Shown piece by piece: positions 1-4,749 of a stretch of 11,286 nt of DNA. Position 1 is the first letter of the stretch. Every line of letters starts with the position of its first letter. Position numbers and translations under genes: made by a program. This stretch comes from Holophagales bacterium (GTDB lineage: Bacteria; Acidobacteriota; Holophagae; Holophagales; Holophagaceae): the NCBI GenBank assembly GCA_031281385.1, contig JAITFL010000110.1, forward strand, positions 1 through 11,286. Direction: 5' to 3'. The notes under the pieces are model-generated. The model was not told the origin of the DNA. It ran no database searches and saw nothing but the letters and a program-made list of their open reading frames with translations.

Positions 1-693
1 TGCTAGGGAGTGGTGGCCCCCAGCTGACACGGTTGCCCAGTCGCTGTCAATGCCGATGCGCACAGAGGCACTCTGGTCTGTTCTGGTGCCATCGCCAAGC
101 TGGCCGTTATTATTCTTTCCCCACGCCCAGAGACTGCCGTCTTTTTTGATGGCCAACGAGAATTTTTCGCCAGCCGACACAGATACCCAGTCGCTGTCCG
201 TCGCCACGAGGAAGGGGCTCCAATGAGTACTCCACATCGCCGTTGACGTGGCACTGTCCGTCCCCACTGGGGTGGGGCGGTAACGTTCTATTGTGGTGCA
301 GTCACCAAGCTGACTATTGGAGTTGAGTCCCCACGCCCAGAGAGTGCCATCAGACTTGATGGCGAGCGAGTGGTACCCGCCAGCCGACACGGTTGTCCAG
401 TCGCTTGCCTTGTCAAGTTGGACTGGGGCAGGCGTGTCGCCAGGTTCGATGCCAATACCGAGCTGGTTCCAAAAGTTGTAGCCACACACCCAGAGACTGC
501 CGTCGGACTTGAGTGCAAGCGTGAATTCATCACCGACCGACACCGCCGCCCAATTGTTGACCGCACCCACGCGCACAGGCGTACTCCGTGATTGTGTTGA
601 GCCGTCGCCAATCTGACCGTGATCGTTGCACCCCCACGCCCAGAGACTGCCATCTGTTTTTATGGCATGCGAGTTGAAATAGCTGGCCGAAAC
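1..693 (-). repeat. Tandem RCC1-type coding repeats, four complete units plus one partial
   Basis: Units begin at a conserved VS(A/V) at 693, 543, 390, 180 and 30, reading leftwards. Unit lengths are 50, 51, 70 and 50 codons, then a partial unit of 10 codons. The repetition is also visible in the DNA: plus-strand blocks such as ccacgcccagagactgcc recur at 121, 332, 487 and 634 with few changes. Unit 3 is about 20 codons longer because of an insertion around 190-260. Confidence 0.8.
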
Positions 694-843
694 AACAGCA
701 CGCTGAACACTTGCGGAAGGGCGGTTTGAGGGTGTGTCAGGCCGTGATGTAGTCCGCTGATCGGCCTTGATTTCGCTCTGGAAAATTTCTTTTACTTCTT
801 CGATGATGTCCGCCTTGAGACCAAGAACTTCAATGAGTGCCAT
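1..843 (-). CDS. RCC1-repeat beta-propeller protein, C-terminus beyond the window
   Basis: The frame is open from the in-frame TGA at 919-921 to the left edge. I place the 5' end at the first ATG after that stop (841-843), giving 281 visible codons; no good ribosome site precedes it. Residues 1-50 are a helical, charged linker (ALIEVLGLKADIIEEVKEIF). From about residue 51 there are tandem units of about 50 residues with the core VSAG-x-x-HSLAIKSDG-S/T-LWAWG-x-N-x-x-x-QLGDGT, the hallmark of RCC1/ATS1 propeller blades. Four units are complete and a fifth is cut by the edge, so more blades probably follow. RCC1 propellers bind proteins or nucleic acids and usually have no enzymatic role, so this is probably a recognition module. 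The true translational start is probably at 1050 (see the interrupted segment). The gene lies downstream of the AAA+ and nuclease-like genes in the same unit. The family call is firm; the role is not known. Confidence 0.75.
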   Translation of the reverse strand, partial: MALIEVLGLKADIIEEVKEIFQSEIKADQRTTSRPDTPSNRPSASVQRAVVSASYFNSHAIKTDGSLWAWGCNDHGQIGDGSTQSRSTPVRVGAVNNWAAVSVGDEFTLALKSDGSLWVCGYNFWNQLGIGIEPGDTPAPVQLDKASDWTTVSAGGYHSLAIKSDGTLWAWGLNSNSQLGDCTTIERYRPTPVGTDSATSTAMWSTHWSPFLVATDSDWVSVSAGEKFSLAIKKDGSLWAWGKNNNGQLGDGTRTDQSASVRIGIDSDWATVSAGGHHSLA

Positions 844-1050
844 GGCGATGCCTGTGTCATCGGTCGCCGCAATTTGCTTGACCTTGGCAAGAATTTGAGA
901 ATACCCGTTTTTCTTAAGTCAGCGGTGGAGAGTCTTGTCTTGGTAAAGCTCCACCAATTCCTTGACCATTTCAGCGGAAGAGTTCGAACGCAAGTTCTCT
1001 AGTCTGAAGTAGGGAGCATCGCCGATGGTGATGGGAATGAGCTCTGACAT
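844..1050 (-). pseudogene. N-terminal segment of the RCC1 gene, interrupted by an in-frame TGA
   Basis: An ATG at 1048-1050 follows a plausible ribosome site (AAAGG, about 10 nt upstream) and lies 27 nt after the stop of the preceding gene, exactly where the third gene of the unit should begin. It encodes MSELIPITIGDAPYFRLENL and continues to codon 43, then meets TGA at 919-921 as codon 44. The same frame then continues as a lysine-rich helical segment (LKKNGYSQILAKVKQIAATD) into the RCC1 repeats. The frame does not shift across the stop, so this is a single nonsense codon rather than an indel. CGA to TGA would explain it with one transition. Alternatives are readthrough, reinitiation at 843, or a sequencing error. 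No domain is recognised in this roughly 95-residue N-terminus; it is predicted mostly helical and might be an adaptor region. Confidence 0.65.
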
Positions 1051-1077
1051 TTCGTTTGTACCTTTATGACACCAAAA

Positions 1078-2616
1078 TTATGTAAATATTCTCCGCATAA
1101 CCCTTCCAACACCCTGCAAGGAACGTCCGGCTGTGGCAATCATTCTGGTTATTGTCCTGGTTATTATCGGGCCTGCCGCCGCTCTAACCCTTTGCGCTGT
1201 AGTGACAACAATGTCCCCAATCTTTGAGCCAGCCATGTAACCGACGGTCCCACCGATGAATCCACCCACTGCCGTCCCAATTGGCCCAAACACTGAGCCG
1301 ACCATTGCCCCGAGTGCCATGCCCTTCGCGCCAGCTGCAATGCCGGCAACAATGGAGACGGTCACGCGCTCCATCTTTGCTATGCCTTCCGGTAACGTGA
1401 GCTTCCCTTGGGCCACTTCCATCAAGACCTTCACGTTTTCCACGCCAACAAAGACAATATTGGCGATCACGCCAACGGGGGTGCCTTTTGGGATGGCCCT
1501 GAGTATCCCCTTTTCTGCCCCCGCCTTTATCGCCCCTGTCAAAGCGCCCTTTATGCCAAAGTCGGCGCCAGTCTTCAATGCGGTCTCTACGACCTCTTCG
1601 CCCTTAATCTTTTCCCCGCGCCACGACTTTTGAATGACATGCGTGCTAGCGCCTATGACTGCGCCGAGCAAGCCAGCTTTACCAGCCTGTTTGCCGATGC
1701 CAAGGGCAATGTGTTTTGCCTTGTATGCGTTCCAGTCCAAATCAATAGATTCCCCTTTTTGGGCTTTTGCTTGCTGCTCTTTGGCGGCCGCTTTGGTAAG
1801 GGGCTCACTGGTGATACCATCGGCCTCTATTCTGTTGGTGGCTTTGATGCCTTTGGCGCAAAAGTCCTGCAACTGGTCGTCAGGCACCAATTTCTGTTGC
1901 CCCCTGTAGTCGCCGCTTTGGAATGCATCTAGGGTGGCTTCTGCGTTTTCGCAGTACTTGGACTGATAACGTTTGACAACGTTTTTGGCGCTGTCCTCGA
2001 TGACTATATCAACACCATTTTTGCTGTACGCACCTGTCGGTTTGACAACGCGGGCACGGAGGGGGCTACCGGCGGTTTCGGCGTTGAGATTGAAGCGTTG
2101 GGCGTGGTACTGCTCTGCTATGAAGCCGTCAAGGTTGGAGTTCTGGTTCACCAGTCCGGCCTTGGTAGTTAGTGTGCCATGCAGTGCATCGTTAGCTTTG
2201 AAGATAGCGTCATCGAGGCTTTGCAGATGCTTGACCATTTCTTGCTGGCTTGTGTATGAAATACTCTCCAAAAGTTTGTCAGCAAACCACGACTCCTTTG
2301 AATGCCCGGCTTGGATTGAGGACTCAAGCGATTGCAGGTTTTTTTTGTTGGTGCTGAGCGTCTCCTGGATGTCAGCGCACATGGCTGAGATATCCGCCTC
2401 GCTGTGTTCCGGTAGTTCTTCTTTCAGCATGCCGGCCAGCCATTGATCGAAGGATAACCTGTCCTTGTTCGCAATGTAGCTCTCGACAAATTTTTTCAGA
2501 AGCGACTTGAGGTTGGCCGCTTCTGAATCGCTAATGGCTGGCTCAAAGTATTCATCAACGATAAGGAGTTCGGGCGTTTGGTCTTGTGAGTTGTATTCAC
2601 TGTTTGCGTCAGACAA
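1078..2616 (-). CDS. PD-(D/E)xK nuclease-like protein with glycine-zipper membrane-like C-terminal half
   Basis: 512 residues from a TTG start fixed by a strong Shine-Dalgarno 5 nt upstream. Residues 1-150 are acidic and helical, probably a coiled-coil or partner-binding region. Residues 160-250 carry the order expected of the restriction-endonuclease fold: a helix with E168 (GFIAEQYHAQRF), a strand with D203 (NGVDIVIED), then RYQSKY with Q218-x-K220, followed by YRGQQKLVPDDQ. This matches E...D...QxK catalytic signatures, but it is a motif reading, not an alignment. Residues 310-470 are Gly/Ala-rich with GxxxG spacing (for example GAVIGAS at 318-324, and 429-467 around GSVFGPIGTAVGGFIGGTVG), typical of glycine-zipper helices that insert in or perforate membranes. 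The tail is basic and Arg-rich. It is second in the unit, 26 nt after the AAA+ gene. It could be a nuclease effector, a membrane effector, or both; alternatively a plasmid or phage-type membrane protein of unknown role. Confidence 0.6.
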   Translation of the reverse strand: MSDANSEYNSQDQTPELLIVDEYFEPAISDSEAANLKSLLKKFVESYIANKDRLSFDQWLAGMLKEELPEHSEADISAMCADIQETLSTNKKNLQSLESSIQAGHSKESWFADKLLESISYTSQQEMVKHLQSLDDAIFKANDALHGTLTTKAGLVNQNSNLDGFIAEQYHAQRFNLNAETAGSPLRARVVKPTGAYSKNGVDIVIEDSAKNVVKRYQSKYCENAEATLDAFQSGDYRGQQKLVPDDQLQDFCAKGIKATNRIEADGITSEPLTKAAAKEQQAKAQKGESIDLDWNAYKAKHIALGIGKQAGKAGLLGAVIGASTHVIQKSWRGEKIKGEEVVETALKTGADFGIKGALTGAIKAGAEKGILRAIPKGTPVGVIANIVFVGVENVKVLMEVAQGKLTLPEGIAKMERVTVSIVAGIAAGAKGMALGAMVGSVFGPIGTAVGGFIGGTVGYMAGSKIGDIVVTTAQRVRAAAGPIITRTITRMIATAGRSLQGVGRVMRRIFT

Positions 2617-2629
2617 TTTTGCCTCCTTT
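2617..2629 (-). promoter_or_regulatory. Ribosome-binding site that decides a TTG start
   Basis: The minus strand reads AAAGGAGG at 2629-2622, then a 5-nt spacer, then TTG at 2616-2614. No ATG or GTG nearby has such a site. The near-perfect Shine-Dalgarno makes the TTG the likely start of the nuclease-like protein. Confidence 0.75.
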
Positions 2630-2642
2630 GATTTGTGATTTG

Positions 2643-4166
2643 CTAGGGTTTGCTTGCGGGCCTGATTTCGTACTCTTTCACTCCCTTACGAATAGTATCT
2701 ATCTTTGCCTTTTGGTTGACGGAGATTGACTTCGTGTCTTTGATTATAGTCAGCAAATCGTCTTGCGTGATATGTTTGCGGTTCTCAAGAAAGGCATGCT
2801 CAATGGTTTCCAACACAACCGCCTCAATATCTGCACCGCAGTATCCGCTGGTCATTTGTGCTATTTGTGTCAAGTTGAGTGCTTCATTCCGATTGCGCTT
2901 TTTTAGGTGAATCTCAAAGATTTTTTTCCGCTCACCCTCGTTTGGGAAATCCACAAAAAAGACTTCATCGAACCTGCCTTTTCGTAAGAACTCTGCTGGT
3001 AGGTGGGATATGTCGTTGGCAGTTGCTACAACAAACACCGTATTTTTCGGGGAGTTCTCTTTGTCCTGCATCCAAGTGAGGAAGTGACCGAACAGCCGCG
3101 TAGTTACATCACTGCCTCCGCCTGATCCGCCAAGCCCAGCAAAGGCCTTTTCTATTTCGTCTATCCATATTACGCATGGGCTACTGGCTTCTGCGATTGA
3201 AAGGGCCTGTCTCATGTTTTCCTCTGATTCACCGACATATTTGCCCATCAGTCGCCCCACGTCCAGCCGTAGCAACGGAATGCCAAATAGCTTGGCAGCC
3301 GCCTTTGCAGCAAGGCTTTTCCCGCAGCCTGGCATGCCAACGATCATAAGACCTTTCGGTATTGCAACACAAAAGTGAATCGCTTTGTCTATGTCTTGTA
3401 TGATTTTTTGTTTTCTCTTTAGCCACTCTATCAAATTTTCTAGTCCGCCAATATTTTCGATGTTTTCATCGGAGTTTATGTACTCGATTTTTCCCGATTT
3501 TTTAACAATCTGCTCTTTTTCCTGTAAAATCCATTCTTTGGTTTTATTGAAATTCAGACTATTTGTGTTGCGAAGATAGGCATACCTAAGTGTCTGGTTA
3601 ATTTGAAATCCATTCAAACCAACAAGCGCACGGGCGATTTCAGCTGAATCCTTAGGGTCAATTTTGTATTCAACTTCTTTGCAAAACTGCTCGATAATTT
3701 CATTGATTTCGGCATCTTTGGGAAGGGGACACTGAAACAGTGTAATCATGTGTTCCAGCTCTGCCGGTATCACAAGTTTTGCTGATACAATTAGGATGTT
3801 GACCTTGTAATTTTTTGTGCTACGGATTTTGTCCGCCATCAGTTTAAGCAGAGCAATTACCTTATCATTGATGAAAAAATTGTGTATGTCCTTAAGTAGA
3901 ATTAAAGTGCGCTCGTTGAATACTTCTTGAAGGTAGAGGGCGAGGAAACTCTCCAACGTTAGCTCTTCTGACAGACTGGTTTTCGTTTCAAATGAAATAT
4001 AACCCAAAGCGTTGTTGAATTCTATAATTTTCGGTTGACTTGGCATTCTCCCCAGTACATCATCTATTTCCTTGGAATCGAAATGGTTGATGTAAATAAT
4101 GGGACGGTCTGCGCGAATGTAAGTGTAAAGGGCTTCGCTGGTTTTCGGTTTTGTTTTTGTTTGCAT
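2643..4166 (-). CDS. Ycf46-like AAA+ ATPase
   Basis: 507 residues, ATG start with GGAG 8 nt upstream. Residues 20-155 look like a degenerate AAA/ORC-type domain: RTLILLKDIHNFF (87-99) sits like a Walker B strand and NILIVSAKLVIPAELEHM (123-140) like a sensor-1 strand, but no Walker A is present. The active module is residues 235-475: Walker A GMPGCGKS (277-284), PLLRLDVGRLMGKYVGESE (297-315), Walker B CVIWIDEIEKAF (331-342), sensor-1 VVATAND (369-375), the arginine-finger region RKGRFDEVFF (395-404), and small-domain GYCGADIE (441-448). LLRLDVGRL, PCVIWIDEIEKAF and LRKGRFDEVFF together are typical of the Ycf46 group, whose members are of similar length and largely uncharacterised. It probably forms a ring that remodels or activates a partner, most likely the next gene's product. 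The gene is AT-rich for this window, suggesting separate origin. It heads the three-gene unit. Confidence 0.88.
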   Translation of the reverse strand: MQTKTKPKTSEALYTYIRADRPIIYINHFDSKEIDDVLGRMPSQPKIIEFNNALGYISFETKTSLSEELTLESFLALYLQEVFNERTLILLKDIHNFFINDKVIALLKLMADKIRSTKNYKVNILIVSAKLVIPAELEHMITLFQCPLPKDAEINEIIEQFCKEVEYKIDPKDSAEIARALVGLNGFQINQTLRYAYLRNTNSLNFNKTKEWILQEKEQIVKKSGKIEYINSDENIENIGGLENLIEWLKRKQKIIQDIDKAIHFCVAIPKGLMIVGMPGCGKSLAAKAAAKLFGIPLLRLDVGRLMGKYVGESEENMRQALSIAEASSPCVIWIDEIEKAFAGLGGSGGGSDVTTRLFGHFLTWMQDKENSPKNTVFVVATANDISHLPAEFLRKGRFDEVFFVDFPNEGERKKIFEIHLKKRNRNEALNLTQIAQMTSGYCGADIEAVVLETIEHAFLENRKHITQDDLLTIIKDTKSISVNQKAKIDTIRKGVKEYEIRPASKP

Positions 4167-4220
4167 TGCCGTATCTCCATTGTTTAAGGCTAAGATCAGG
4201 GAAAAGGGGCCAAGACAAAC

Positions 4221-4373
4221 TCATGGAAAGCATCGGGCGTGGGCATTGGCTTGCCCACAGCACTTGGGTTCGACAAAGTCAAGCGGGCGCCGTAACTGTT
4301 GCCAAACCGTGCCTAGACAGGCAGCATCGCCATCAAGTGCCCCCTTGCTTCTCCCGAATTTCTGCGTTCCCAT
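4221..4373 (-). CDS. Possible 50-codon leader ORF upstream of the AAA+ gene
   Basis: An ATG at 4371-4373 opens 50 codons ending in TGA at 4221-4223, all inside the inferred 5' leader of the AAA+ transcript. The product would begin MGTQKFGRSKGAL and end QANAHARCFP, with four cysteines and no recognised family. The ribosome site is weak (AGG, 6 nt upstream). It could be a regulatory leader peptide, a small protein, or chance; its base composition does not settle this. Confidence 0.2.
   Translation of the reverse strand: MGTQKFGRSKGALDGDAACLGTVWQQLRRPLDFVEPKCCGQANAHARCFP
4239..4258 (-). repeat. Hairpin in the AAA+ leader
   Basis: Perfect 7-bp inverted repeat GTGGGCA / TGCCCAC with a 6-nt loop, located about 75 nt before the AAA+ start and inside the possible leader ORF. 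There is no following T-run on either strand, so it is not a clear terminator; a structured-leader role is only a possibility. Confidence 0.4.
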
Positions 4374-4385
4374 AAAATACCTACA

Positions 4386-4401
4386 AATGACTAAAGTCAT
4401 T
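4386..4401. promoter_or_regulatory. Perfect 16-bp palindrome overlapping the AAA+ promoter (candidate operator)
   Basis: AATGACT AA AGTCATT: two perfect 7-bp arms around a 2-bp centre. It overlaps the last 3 bp of the -10 box and covers the expected transcription start (about 4392). A dimeric repressor bound here would block open-complex formation, so this is a good candidate operator. The cognate regulator is not visible in the window. Confidence 0.5.
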
Positions 4402-4427
4402 ATAAATTAAAAAGAGGGTACTGTGAA
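4399..4427 (-). promoter_or_regulatory. Sigma70-type promoter of the AAA+/nuclease-like/RCC1 unit
   Basis: On the minus strand TTCACA (4427-4422, 5 of 6 consensus bases) is followed by exactly 17 nt and a perfect TATAAT (4404-4399). The predicted start near 4392 gives a leader of about 225 nt before the AAA+ ATG. This is the best promoter match I found in the window, and it points at the three-gene unit. Confidence 0.65.
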
Positions 4428-4749
4428 AGTCAATGGAGTTTTCGGAATGAGTTGGCTACCGCTGACCCTCGCCTCACGCCCGCTTGCTTCCATCGTCGAA
4501 TGTTAGCATCCCACCGGTCTGGAGGGGATGCCGTTGGTGTCTTGGTAGTCGTTGGTCACGCCGATCCCCCTTAGTCTGCTTCTTCGCCCAGAGGCTGACA
4601 AAGCAGGTCTGCCGGCTTCTGGCGATGCCGCTCCTCGGGTTGCGGTAGACAAATAGCGGCCGGGGGGGATGGGCGCCAAGTGCCGCTTCTCTATCTCCAG
4701 CCGCATCCTTATCGCTGTGGCCTCTGGTAACTTGTACCTACTACAATAT
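4428..4749. other. Intergenic stretch downstream of ppdK with no supported gene
   Basis: Between the ppdK stop and the promoter of the three-gene unit. The only sizeable frame (minus, 4706-4503, 67 codons) has no proper ribosome site and an Arg/Ser/Pro-rich, featureless product, so I do not call it. One imperfect hairpin is visible: CCAGAGGC at 4588-4595 pairs with GCTTCTGG at 4615-4622 with one G-T pair. No T-run follows on either strand, so no intrinsic terminator for ppdK is evident. Confidence 0.5.

Noticed and set aside
1..693. CRISPR-like or satellite repeat
   Set aside because: The periodicity is about 150 bp, imperfect and codon-phased, and is fully explained by RCC1 protein repeats.
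919..921. TGA as selenocysteine or as a reassigned sense codon
   Set aside because: No convincing SECIS-like hairpin directly follows, the context is not a redox motif, and the M28 peptidase and lipid kinase genes both end at TGA in the expected place.
1256..2446. Plus-strand frames opposite the nuclease-like gene
   Set aside because: Shadow frames: antisense to a gene with a strong ribosome site and coherent domains, and their products have no recognisable features.
4399..4433. TTGACT (4433-4428) as the -35 box of the AAA+ promoter
   Set aside because: It is 23 nt from TATAAT, too far for sigma70; TTCACA at exactly 17 nt fits better.
4503..4706. 67-codon minus-strand frame after ppdK
   Set aside because: No usable ribosome site, featureless Arg/Ser/Pro-rich product and no recognised family.
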